Below are positions 30,481 to 40,759 of a DNA stretch of 64,000 nucleotides, piece by piece. A model generated the notes under the pieces. That model saw nothing but the letters and a program-made list of their open reading frames with translations, did not search any database and was not told the DNA's origin. The stretch's first letter is position 1; every line of letters starts with the position of its first letter. The DNA is taken from contig NC_064548.1 in assembly GCF_023856365.1 (NCBI RefSeq), positions 496,001 through 560,000 on the forward strand, in the 5' to 3' direction. The translations under genes and the position numbers were made by a program. The DNA is from Brienomyrus brachyistius. Its lineage: Eukaryota; Chordata; Actinopteri; Osteoglossiformes; Mormyridae.

Positions 30481-33400
30481 GTTTGTAGTTTAAACTGTGA
30501 GCATGAATGATTCACTGTGAAGGCCAGCTATCAATAATTTTGCTATGAAATCATGTTTCTAGAAAACAGTTGTGATGCAATATTTAAACTTAAACTTGGA
30601 CTTCTGAATATAAGATCACTGGCCCCTAAAGCACTATTAATAAATGAAATAATTACTGATTTTAGTCTTGGTGCCCTGTGCCTTACTGAGACCTGGCTTA
30701 AACCAGATGAATTCATGGCACTAAATGAATCTACTCCAGCGGAATACAGTTATAAGCATAACCCGCGACCAAATCGCAAAGGTGGTGGTGTTGCTGCAAT
30801 TTTTCAGTCCAACTTAGGAGTGTCTGAGAAATGTGGTGTGAGTTTCAGCACATTTGAAACTCTTGTTCTTAGCCTTGCTGGCTCATCTCTTTCTAGTTCG
30901 TCACCCCAAATCACCATGGTTATTGTGTATAGACCGCCTGGGCCGTACAGTGATTTTCTTAAGGAATTTGCTGATTTTTTAACAAACCTGGTGGTCAGTA
31001 CTGACAAAGCCGTTATTGTGGGTGATTTTAACATTCATATGGAGAAGGATAATGATCCTTTAAAAACAGCGTTTGCAGCTATTCTTGACTCTGTAGGTGT
31101 ATGTCAGAATGTAGTCGGGCCTACTCATGTCTGTAACCATACCCTTGATTTGATCATTAGTCATGGCATCCTGGTAGAACATGTGTCTATTATGCCACAG
31201 AGTCCTCTGCTCTCAGATCATTACTTGTTAACATTTGAAATCCAGTATAGCCTCCTGTTGACCACCACTCCAAAGTATAGAATCAGACGTTCTATTAAGG
31301 CACTAACTACAACAACATTTATGAAACAACTTCCACAGTCCTTTAGCCTTACATTTGAAGCATCGTGTGTAAATGAACTTGAACAGGCAACTTCAAACAT
31401 GGAAAAATCCCTTCGCAGCACTCTAGATCTTGTGGCTCCACTTAGGAGTATAAAGCATAGCAATAACAAACCTGCCCCCTGGTACTCTGATAATACACGT
31501 GAACTCAAACAGGCATCACGCAAGCTAGAGCGAAAATGGCGCTCAACTAAACTGGAAGTTTTCAAATCTGCCTGGAAAGAGAGCCTCTCTAAATACAGAC
31601 AAGCACTAGTAACTGCTCGGTCTGTGTATCTCTCCAGATTAATAGACATGAACAAAACCAATCCTAAATTCCTATTTGAATCCGTGGCTAGGATAACACA
31701 GAATTCCTCATTAAACTTGCGAATCCCACAAGCTCTTAAGAGTGATGACTTTCTTACATTTTTTAATGGTAAGATAACTACAATTAGACAGACTATACAG
31801 TGCACACCTTTACCTACTTACGGCTGCCTGCCTCCTGCTAGTCTTATGCCTACCAATAATGAGACCTTTGATTCATTCATTCCTATTACACACTCAGAAC
31901 TTTTGAGCTTAATTTTCTCCTGTAAATCCTCTACTAGCCTTGTAGACCCAATTCCTACAAAATTCTTCAAGGAAATTGCACCACAGATTGGCACTACCGT
32001 GTTAAATGTGTTAAACTCTTCTCTTAGGCTTGGATATGTTCCAAAACCTTTTAAAATGGCTGTTATCAGACCCGTCCTAAAGAAACCAAATCTTGAACCC
32101 AGTGTTTTAGGAAACTATAGACCTATCTCAAATCTTCCTTTCATTTCAAAGATCATGGAAAAGGTTGTAGTTCGTCAGTTGTCCTCTTTCCTACAAAAAA
32201 CTAATGCCAATGAATTATATCAGTCTGGCTTTAGACCAAACCATAGCACAGAAACTGCTCTAGTCAAAGTAATGAATGATCTACTTGTGGCTTCTGACCG
32301 TGGCTGTGTATCTCTGTTGGTATTGCTAGATTTAACTGCAGCGTTCGATACTGTGGACCATAATATCCTCTTGGACCGGTTAGAAGGTGTAGTTGGCATT
32401 ACAGGGACAGCGCTCTCTTGGTTCCGCTCATATTTGTCTGATCGCTATCAGTATGCCCATGTGAACAATGAATCATCCAAGGCCACTAAAGTTGAATATG
32501 GTGTCCCACAGGGATCAGTCCTGGGCCCGCTACTGTTTACCCTATACATGCTACCTCTTGGTAACATTATTAGAAATCATGGTATTGGGTTTCATTGTTA
32601 TGCAGATGATACACAGTTGTACATATCTGTTAACCCTGATGATATATCACTGCTATCTCGGTTAGAAGACTGTCTATTAGATATCCAGTGCTGGATGGCA
32701 AAAAATTTCCTTATGTTAAACACAGAAAAAACAGAAGTTCTGGTAATTGGTCCCAAGGCTGCTAGAAATAAGTTCCACCACCTCAACGTTGGTAACCTTC
32801 CTACACAACCTAACATGGTAGTTAGAAATCTTGGCGTTCTTGTCGATTCAGATCTATGCTTTGATGCTCACATAAGAAGTATTACTAGAACTGCATTTTA
32901 TCATCTACGGAACATAGCCAAGCTTCGTAAGATGCTCTCACTTAATGATGCAGAAAAACTAATACATGCCTTCGTAAGTTCCAGACTGGATTACTGTGAT
33001 GCCCTCCTATCGGGTTGCCCGTCTGGATCCTTGCATAAACTTCAGATGGTACAGAATGCTGCAGCCAGAGTTCTAACAAACACTAAAAAATTTGATCATA
33101 TTACACCGGTCTTATCCTCTCTTCATTGGCTGCCAGTTAAGTCTCGAATTGACTATAAAATACTGCTATTAACTTATAAAGCACTAAATGGCCTTGCACC
33201 AGAATACCTTAGTGAACTGCTGACCACATACAACCCTCCACGCTTGCTTCGCTCTCAAGCCATGGGATATCTGTTAGTGCCTAGGGTAGAAAGAGCTACG
33301 GCAGGCTGCAGAGCTTTCTCCTACAAAGCTCCTCTGCTGTGGAATGGTCTTCCACCGGATGTGCGGGTTTCAGGTTCACTCTCAATATTCAAGTCCAGAC

Positions 33401-34178
33401 TAAAAACACACCTGTTTAGTTTAGCGTATAGGGACACTAGTTCTAGCCCTAGCTAACTCTTCACTCCCAGTCAGACCTGTAGTGTGAGGTGTAGAGCTGG
33501 GTGGGGATCGGTGCCATTGGCTTTGGATGAACTGGATTGTCAGTGCTGTCACTCTAGCTTTGCAATCTCTTGTGGAACTGGAGTGCTGACATTTCAGGGA
33601 CTCCCCATGCCGGCATTCCCACTTGCCTCTCCCTCCTACTGATGCTGCCATAGCCATATCTGCCGGAGCTTGCAGATTGCACTTCATATTGTACTCACCT
33701 AGCTTTTAGCACTGCCAATAGCCTCCTCTACTATGCCTAATTGTACATTTTATTTCCCCTACTCCTCCTGGGGGTGATGCCTGGAGACCTCAATCTATCA
33801 AGATATCCAGCACACCCGACCACCACCAGTGACGTCCCTGCATCCAGCTCGCCGTTCTGATCTTCCATGTATGACCCGCTGCCTTACCTCTGGTTGCCTG
33901 GCAATTGGAAGAAGACTCGGCTTCGGCATTGGCTTATCTTCCTTGCTCTCCTCTCTCTATTTGACTATCCCTGCCGGCCCCTGGAGGATGGGCTTCCCCT
34001 TTGAGTCTGGTCCCTCTCAAGGTTTCTTCCTTCTAGGGAGTTTTTCCTTGCCACTGTCGCCTATGGCTTACTCACTGGGGGCTTTGGGTGAGGATACTGT
34101 AAAGCGCTTTGAGACAATGTAATGTTGTGATAATGCGCTATATAAAAATAAATTTGTTGTTGTTGTTGTTGTTGTTCT
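30480..34178 (+). mobile_element. L2-clade LINE, near full length
   Basis: The ORF (30553-33456) is followed by a 3' UTR of about 700 bases, the conserved end GATAATGCGCTATATAAAAA and a (GTT)n tail at 34153-34177. A minus-strand relative at 62066-64000 shares the same 3' UTR end but has an (ATTGC)n tail, so the variable tail is element-specific. The 5' border was not found. Confidence 0.85.
30553..33456 (+). CDS. LINE endonuclease-reverse transcriptase (967 aa)
   Basis: Nicks target DNA and copies the element RNA into it. The N-terminal APE endonuclease shows Asn19, Glu46 in LTETW, the RPPG motif, Asp158 and Asn160 in GDFN, and S221-D222-H223. The reverse transcriptase shows [35 protein letters not shown] and YADD at 683-686, followed by a C-terminal domain (RLDYCDALLSG, LHWLPV, WNGLP). 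There are no stops or frameshifts over 967 codons, close to the usual size for an L2 ORF2. No separate ORF1 is seen upstream. All catalytic residues are present, so it could be active or very young. Confidence 0.93.
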   Translation: MFLENSCDAIFKLKLGLLNIRSLAPKALLINEIITDFSLGALCLTETWLKPDEFMALNESTPAEYSYKHNPRPNRKGGGVAAIFQSNLGVSEKCGVSFSTFETLVLSLAGSSLSSSSPQITMVIVYRPPGPYSDFLKEFADFLTNLVVSTDKAVIVGDFNIHMEKDNDPLKTAFAAILDSVGVCQNVVGPTHVCNHTLDLIISHGILVEHVSIMPQSPLLSDHYLLTFEIQYSLLLTTTPKYRIRRSIKALTTTTFMKQLPQSFSLTFEASCVNELEQATSNMEKSLRSTLDLVAPLRSIKHSNNKPAPWYSDNTRELKQASRKLERKWRSTKLEVFKSAWKESLSKYRQALVTARSVYLSRLIDMNKTNPKFLFESVARITQNSSLNLRIPQALKSDDFLTFFNGKITTIRQTIQCTPLPTYGCLPPASLMPTNNETFDSFIPITHSELLSLIFSCKSSTSLVDPIPTKFFKEIAPQIGTTVLNVLNSSLRLGYVPKPFKMAVIRPVLKKPNLEPSVLGNYRPISNLPFISKIMEKVVVRQLSSFLQKTNANELYQSGFRPNHSTETALVKVMNDLLVASDRGCVSLLVLLDLTAAFDTVDHNILLDRLEGVVGITGTALSWFRSYLSDRYQYAHVNNESSKATKVEYGVPQGSVLGPLLFTLYMLPLGNIIRNHGIGFHCYADDTQLYISVNPDDISLLSRLEDCLLDIQCWMAKNFLMLNTEKTEVLVIGPKAARNKFHHLNVGNLPTQPNMVVRNLGVLVDSDLCFDAHIRSITRTAFYHLRNIAKLRKMLSLNDAEKLIHAFVSSRLDYCDALLSGCPSGSLHKLQMVQNAAARVLTNTKKFDHITPVLSSLHWLPVKSRIDYKILLLTYKALNGLAPEYLSELLTTYNPPRLLRSQAMGYLLVPRVERATAGCRAFSYKAPLLWNGLPPDVRVSGSLSIFKSRLKTHLFSLAYRDTSSSPS

Positions 34179-34372
34179 AAAATAAGATTCTAGATGTAAT
34201 AAAAATATTTATTCCTGGTAAGAGCAGGACAAAAGCAGCATCAAACTGTTTTCCTTATTACAGACAAGAAATAGAGAGAAAATGTATCAGTGCACAAACA
34301 GTTTATTTTTATCAAAGATAGATGGATGATTTTTAAACATTTAAAACCCAGAAAAAGGGAGGCAGTGAAGTT

Positions 34373-34475
34373 ATGGAGAGTCAGGAAGTGAGTGTCAGTC
34401 TCCACAGATCCGAGGTCACACTTAAGGCTCCTCTGATGCTCCTCTTCATCCTCTTCTTCACTGATGGGCCTCCAG
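34373..34475 (+). other. Possible signal-peptide exon
   Basis: An ATG-initiated frame contains a hydrophobic stretch (APLMLLFILFFTDGPP) and ends at a donor (CCAG|GTGAGG). This is the usual form of the leader exon of an Ig-type receptor. No following Ig exon is seen on this strand before the next repeats, so the call is tentative. Confidence 0.25.
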
Positions 34476-34911
34476 GTGAGGATCACTTACTCTGGGACAG
34501 GCTCTCACTCTCTCTCACTCCACCATTCAGCGTAGTTAAGATGAAGATACATTTTGCACAATATACTTACTACATCTGTATTTTTATATTCATATTGTTC
34601 CCTGAAGTTTTATCACTTCCCAATAATAGTCTGTGGCGGTAGCATGTTGACTGACTGATTTTAGAATTGATTGCAGTCTTCCTTGTGTCCACTATGTGGC
34701 AGCAATATACAGGAAATATCTTATTCTGTCACAGCCGCTGGTGTGTGTATAAATTCACATACTCTGATAGTAAGTAACTCTGCCTCCAACTGTTTGTCAG
34801 GGATCTGGGCAGGAATGAATTACATGTCAAATGTACATACAACAGAGATGGGCTCCTGGGAGAACTTTGCCAGAAGTTGAAACACGACTTTAAGAATGAC
34901 ACTGATCCAGA

Positions 34912-35066
34912 AGTGGATAGTTTAGGTCCAGAGAGTAAAAATCCAGTCCTGGATTTTGTTTCAAACAACTAGTTGTGTAAAGTGCCACAGACACAGAGTA
35001 CTCAGCTGGTTGGTTGAAACTAAATCTTGGTCTGGATTTTTACTTTCTGGACCTGAACTATCCACT
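34912..35066. mobile_element. Fold-back (palindromic) MITE, ~155 bp
   Basis: The two halves are near-complete reverse complements: AGTGGATAGTTTAGGTCCAG at the left against the complement of CTGGACCTGAACTATCCACT at the right, continuing inward through AGTAAAAATCCAG and TTTGTTTCAAACAA. Only a few mismatches and a short centre remain. It is most likely a small non-autonomous DNA element. Confidence 0.7.
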
Positions 35067-35217
35067 GCTGCACTGACCCCCACCTTCTTCTTTTTTTTCC
35101 CCTTTGTCCTGTCCGGCAGCTTTAGCAGAATCGAGGTCTGAATGCACTGCTCTGCCAAACATGTTTGCTTTACCATGAGGGGCTCTATAAACTCTGTATA
35201 GACTCCTCATATTAATC

Positions 35218-36150
35218 GATTTCTTTATTTTATTTTATTTTATTTATTTATTTTATTTTGAACACATACAAAATTTTGCAGTGGGTGAGCTGGCCGAAGA
35301 GGAGGGACAGATTAGGAGGGAAAAAAGAAGGAAAAAGAAAAAAGGAATAAGTGAGAAACATGTCAAGAGTGGATAAATTCAGAAATGTGAAATTATCCAG
35401 AAATGGATGAATTCAGGAACAAACAAAATTAAAAAGTGAAGAAAGTAACACAACTATACAAGCATATAAAATCTTAGTGTGTGCTTGGATGGATGCGTGC
35501 AAGTATACGTGCATGTGTGCTCAATTGTGTAGGCGAGATGCAGGCTAGGGTGCGTGTGTTGTGTGCGTGTGTTGTGTGCGTGTGTTGTGTGCGTGTGTTG
35601 TGTGCGTGTGTTTTCAACATGAAATGGACTAAATAGCAAGGGTGGGAGGCCGCAACCACACCCCACAAGAGCCAGAGGTCGGCGGAGACAGGCCCGGGAG
35701 GACCAGGACGTACGCAGCACCCAAAGAGCACGGAAGAGCCGGGCCCCACGTCCCAATAACAGCCATGCCTCCACTCCAGCCGGGGGAGGAGGGAGGTCCC
35801 AGACGCAGCCCCCGCAGCCAAAAGGGCATGAGCCCCAAAGAACCAGAGGTGGGTTCCCAAATGCGAGGGCGCGGCCACTCCCATATGAGCTAAGGCCAGG
35901 GCCCCTAGGACCCCAGGCGGCCGAGGGCCGACCAGCCCCCAGTAGAGAGCCTCACCCACGCTGGAGAGGCCCGAGCCCCCCCCGGGCCACCAGCCAGTGG
36001 AAAGGGGCCAGCAACCATGCCCAGGAGACCAACCGCACCCAGGACGGAGCAGCAAGCACGGACCCAGGCCGCCACCATCCACACAGACACCCCGCAAACA
36101 CACCTCGCAGCCATGCACATACACCATACACACATCCCCACAACATACAC
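35218..36150 (-). mobile_element. L1-clade 3' UTR fragment (minus strand)
   Basis: Starts with a T-rich tail (TTTATTTTATTTTATTTTAT) and AACACATACAAAATTTTG, then runs into C/A-rich sequence like that at 26300-28060 and 39746-40790. A 13-bp repeat (GTGCGTGTGTTGT, five copies, 35550-35614) lies inside. No ORF1 or ORF2 remains. Confidence 0.55.
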
Positions 36151-36239
36151 AGACAAGGGGCAGGGCTTACTGAGTTTAAATTGAAGGTGACACCGCCACA
36201 GACACCTCTGTCTGTGGCAGATAAAGGTAAACAGTCTAG

Positions 36240-39200
36240 TTGTTACTACTGCTTCTAAACCTTTCTCTCCTACTCTATCCTATCCTCTACTTCGCAATCT
36301 CTCACACCATCACTACAGACATGTGCCTTAGACATATACCAGTACACTTATCTTTGAGACCTAGAATATCTCATCCAACATCCAGGCGCCGCACTCTCAG
36401 TAATCTTGTCTACCCTCCCATAACACCCCAGTCACAGCGAAGCGTGTTGGGTGGCCTCTGGAATTGCCAGTCTGCTGTAAAGAAGGCTGATTTCATTTCT
36501 GCCCTTGCTTCACACCACTCTCTTGACTTTCTGGCTCTGACGGAGACCTGGATATCGCCTGAGAACTCGGCTACCCCGGCAGCTCTCTCCTCTGCTTATG
36601 TTTTCTCTCACTCTCCTCGCCAGACTGGCAGGGGTGGTGGCACAGGTCTATTGGTAACTCGGAACTGGTGCTACACGCCCCTCTCTCTGCCCCATCTCAA
36701 CATTTCATCCTTTGAATTCCATGGAGTTGCTGTTACCTCTCCACTCGATATTCGGATCATTGTTGTCTACCGCCCTCCTGGCCCCCTAGGCTGCTTTCTA
36801 GAGGAGCTTGATACTCTCCTCAGTCTCTTCCCCACTGACAGCTCCTCTCTCATTCTCCTTGGTAACTTAAACCTCCCCCATGACAAGCTCCCTTCTTCTG
36901 GTCTCCTCCCTTTTCTCGATTCCTTCTCTCTAACATCCAACAGCTCCTCTCCTACACACAAAGGAGGTAACGTCCTCGACCTGGTTTTCAGCCGCCCCTC
37001 TCCGGCTACTGACATCTCTTCTACTCCTCTACACATTTCTGATCACCACTTTGTATCCTTTACCATTGCCCTACCCGTCTTGCCCAATCCCAGTTTTCAA
37101 CGTTTCCTCCCCACTCGACCAAACCTCCACTCTGTCTCCGCTTCTTCTGTTGCTTCCTGCACCCTGTCTTACCTTCCTGACCCTGACTCCTTTTCCTCCT
37201 TGGCACTGGAGTCTGCAACTGATACTCTCATCTCCTCACTTTACACATCCTTGGACAACCTCTGCCCGCTGTCTTCCAAACCAAGGAAAACTCGGCCTAC
37301 TCCTTGGCTTTCAGCTGCATTACGTACTTCAGCATTAGTTTAAATACACAAACTCGTGGCCATAGGTGGAAATTAGCGGGAGAACATTTCAAGCTGGATT
37401 TAAGGAAGCACTTCTTTACACAGCGTGTAGTCAGAGTATGGAATAGCCTTCCTGATAATGTAGTGCAAGCTGAATCCTTGGGTTCCTTTAAATCAGAGCT
37501 AGATAAGATTTTAACGACTCTGAGCTATTAGTTTAGTTCTCCCCAAGCGAGCTTGATGGGCCGAATGGCCTCCTCTCGTTTGTATAGTTCTTATGTTCTT
37601 ATGTACTAACCGAAGAGAATTGCGGGTAGCAGAGAGGACGTGGAAGAAATCTAAGCTTGATGCAGATCTGTCTTCCTACCGTACTCTGCTATCCAAATTC
37701 TCTATGGACGTGACTGCAGCTAAAACTGCCTTTTACAAAGACAAACTAGAATTATCCTCACGAGATCCTCGCAAACTCCATAACATCTTTTCATCTCTTC
37801 TCAACCCTCCCCCCTCCTCCTGCTCCTTCCTTCCTGACTGCTGAAGATTTTGCCAACTTCTTTGCCGAGAAGATTGACAGAATCTGTCAGACATTCTCTC
37901 CCTCATCCACTACACTACACACTAAGGATTTCCCTCCCCCCTCACTGGCCCAGTTTTCCGGTCTTACGGCAGATGAGATCATGAAAGTCATCTCATCTTC
38001 CAACCCTACCACCTGCCCACTTGATCCAATCCCTTCTGCATTGTTTCAGACAATCTCTCTAGACCTTCTCCCCTTCATCACGACTATCATTAATGGCTCC
38101 ATAACCTCCGGTCATGTACCAACAGCATTCAAAATAGCCAGGGTCATTCCCATCCTAAAAAAACCCACTCTAAATCCCTCAGACACTTGCAGCTACCGAC
38201 CAGTATCGCTTCTTTCCTTCCTTTCAAAAATCCTCGAACGTACAGTCTACAACCAGCTTTCTCTCTATCTCTCTCAGAACAACCTCCAGGATCCTAATCA
38301 GTCTGGCTTTAAAGCAGCTCACTCTACAGAGACTGCCCTCTTAGCAGTCACTGAGAAGCTACATGCTGCCAGATCGGCCAAACTGTCATCTGTCCTCATC
38401 CTTCTTGACCAATCAGCAGCATTTGACACGGTCAACCACAAAACTCTCCTATCCATCCTTAGGAGTCTTGGCATTGGTGGCCTGGCCTGGCGCTGGCTGG
38501 TTTCCTACCAAGAAGGCCGAACATACCAAGTGACATGGAATGGATCCACATCTACTCCACGTTGTCTTTCCACCGGTGTCCCTCAGGGCTTGGTTCTTGG
38601 CCCTCTCCTATTCTCCCTCTACACTAAATCTCTTGGCGAAGTTATATCCTCACATGGCTTCTCCTACCACTGCTATGCCGATGACACTCAACTCATCCTC
38701 TCCTTCCCTCCCTCAGACACTCATGTCTCCACTAAGATCTCTACATGCTTGGCCGACATCTCATCTTGGATGACCACTCACCAGCTAAAACTCAACACTA
38801 GTAAAACTGAGCTGCTTTACATCCCGGCTGACTCATCCCCCCTCCAGGACCTTGCGATCTCTTTCGACAACTCCCTGATCCGTCCTTCGGTTTCTGCTAG
38901 AAACCTTGGAGTTACCATAGATGATCGGTTCTCATTTTCCTCACATATCGCCAGTCTTTCTCGCTCTTGTCGGTTTCTCCTCTTTAACATCAGGAGGATA
39001 CGTCCATTTCTTTCCACTCAGGCTACCCAGATACTCGTCCAGTCCCTCGTCATCTGACGCCTTGACTACTGTAACTCGCTTCTAGCGGGTTTACCACTGA
39101 GCGCCATCCGTCCCCTCCAACTGATTCAGTATGCAACTGCTCGTCTTGTTTTCAACCTTCCCAAGTTCTCCCACACCACTCCTTTGCTGCACTCCCTCCA

Positions 39201-39508
39201 CTGGCTTCCTGTAGCTGCACGCATCAGATTCAATGATGCTCGCATACATAGCCAAAAATTCTCTGGCACCATCCTACCTAAAGGACCTCATCACACCCCG
39301 CTCTGCACCACGATCTCTCCGATCCTCCAGCACTGCTCGACTGGTCCCTCCTCCCCTCAAGGCACAAGGAAGACACGCATCTCGGCTCTTCTCTGTCCTG
39401 GCACCTAATTGGTGGAATGAACTCCCCCTAGATGTCCGAACAGCTGAATCCTTCACTGTCTTCAAGCGACGACTCAAGACTTTTCTTTTTCAGAAATACC
39501 TGACGTAG
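36240..39508 (+). pseudogene. LINE endonuclease-reverse transcriptase, interrupted
   Basis: The endonuclease part (36240-37328) has LALTETWI, GRGGGTGLL and VVYRPPGP. The GDFN motif reads GNLN, losing the catalytic Asp; SDHH is kept. After the CR1 insertion the frame resumes at 37608 (NRRELRVAERTWKKSK). Near 37842 the frame changes, and the RT runs on (YRPVSLLSFLSK, LLDQSAAFDTVNH, GVPQGLVLGP, YADDTQL). A TGA at 39055-39057 stands where Arg is expected (CGA to TGA). A frameshift occurs near 39235, and the C-terminus ends at 39508. The element is inactive. Confidence 0.85.
37329..37602 (+). mobile_element. 5'-truncated CR1-clade LINE inserted in the L2 ORF
   Basis: Almost identical (two differences seen by eye) to 59490-59764, the end of the CR1 element downstream: TRGHRWKLAGEHFKLDLRKH, WNSLPDNVV, and the TTCTTATGTTCTTATG end. 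It is flanked by GTACT on both sides (37324-37328, 37603-37607), and the host L2 frame rejoins precisely after removal of one copy. A recent insertion. Confidence 0.9.
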
Positions 39509-40759
39509 AACTTCTATATTCTTTCTCGACTCTTATTCTGGTGTGTGTTTAAAAAAAAAAAATTTATAAAAAAAAAAAAAATTCTGCAGTACTCAATGGA
39601 GTTCTCAGAGATAGTATTCATAGCTTGGGTCCTTATTGAGCTAGCATCGGAAATTCATTGCAGAGTCTCAAAGCACTTATGTAAGTCGCTCTGGCTAAGG
39701 GCGTCTGCCAAATCCTGTAAATGTAAATGTAAATGTAATAGGCCCATTCACTCCGAACTGCCCTCCGACGTGCGGGAGAATGCAACCAGCCACGACCCCA
39801 GGGCGCCACCAGCCGAGCGACCACCCAAGCGCCCCCCCCACACCCCCGGCAGGAAGCAGGGGAGTAGGAAGACCCTCCCACTCTCCTCCCCCATGCACCT
39901 GTGTGAAAGGTAGAGTGTTGGAGGCGTGTGGTGATGTATGAGACTGTATGTAGTGTAAGGGTGAGTATGACAGTTGAGAAACTAAGATGAATTTAAAATT
40001 GACGGGGGATGCCACCAAGCCTCTGAGTAGTGCCCCCGCCCCCCAAGGCCCCGTGTGTATACTGGTATGTGATGACTAAAGTGCAATTAAAACGGGGAGG
40101 CAGAAGGCCGCGCAACAGAGTGAGTAAGGCCACGTAAATGGCCCTCCCCACCGTAGTATGCACGGCATACGCCCCCCCCCCCCCCCCCCAGAGGTCCTAC
40201 ATGTGTGCGTGGCATGTTGTGAATGAGGGGGGAGAGGGGCTAGGATTCATAAGGCCAGGGGGCAGATTATTCACCCCCTGGAAAAAGAAAGCCAGCTAAC
40301 CAGCTGCCTTAGTAGGCACCCCAGCCCCCCCCGCCGAGCGGGATGGAGCGGACCCGGGGCCTCCAGGGCACCGCCAGCATCAAAACCCACCCCACCCCTC
40401 CCCCACCCTCGGCGGCACCCCGGGGGAAGCACAGGCCACCCCGGCGCAGGGAGGCACCCACCGAAGAGATGGCCAGGCCCCGGGCGCCACAGCCTCGAAC
40501 CCCGTACCGAGGCCTGCACCAAAGAGGTCAACCGCCCCTCCCAGGGCCAGCCCCTGCCACCACCAGCACTCCAGACCCCACGCCCCATAACCACCAGTTA
40601 GCACCCGCCCAAGCTCCCCCCCACCACCCCCAGCCAGGGCAAACACCCAGACATCATAAAACGGCAGCCATCCCAAGAAGCCACTAGACGCCCATTGCTC
40701 GAGGGCCCAACCCCGCCATCCGCCAGGATCCCGAGGAGACGAGACCACAGCCGACCACC

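Larger units (their letters stand above)
36160..39745 (+). mobile_element. L2-clade LINE, decayed, with a nested CR1 fragment
   Basis: The endonuclease and reverse transcriptase halves are separated by a 274-bp CR1 insertion at 37329-37602. The 3' end has the typical GGCGTCTGCCAAATCCTGTA segment and an (AAATGT)n tail ending near 39740. It is a different L2 family from the one at 30553. Confidence 0.85.

Noticed and set aside
35474..36156. 219-aa minus ORF rich in Gly/Trp/Leu
   Set aside because: Composition by-product of the C-rich L1 3' region with a TG repeat at its end.
39545..39913. 122-aa ORF across poly-A and the LINE tail
   Set aside because: Starts in an A-rich tract and crosses the border between L2 and L1; no coding features.
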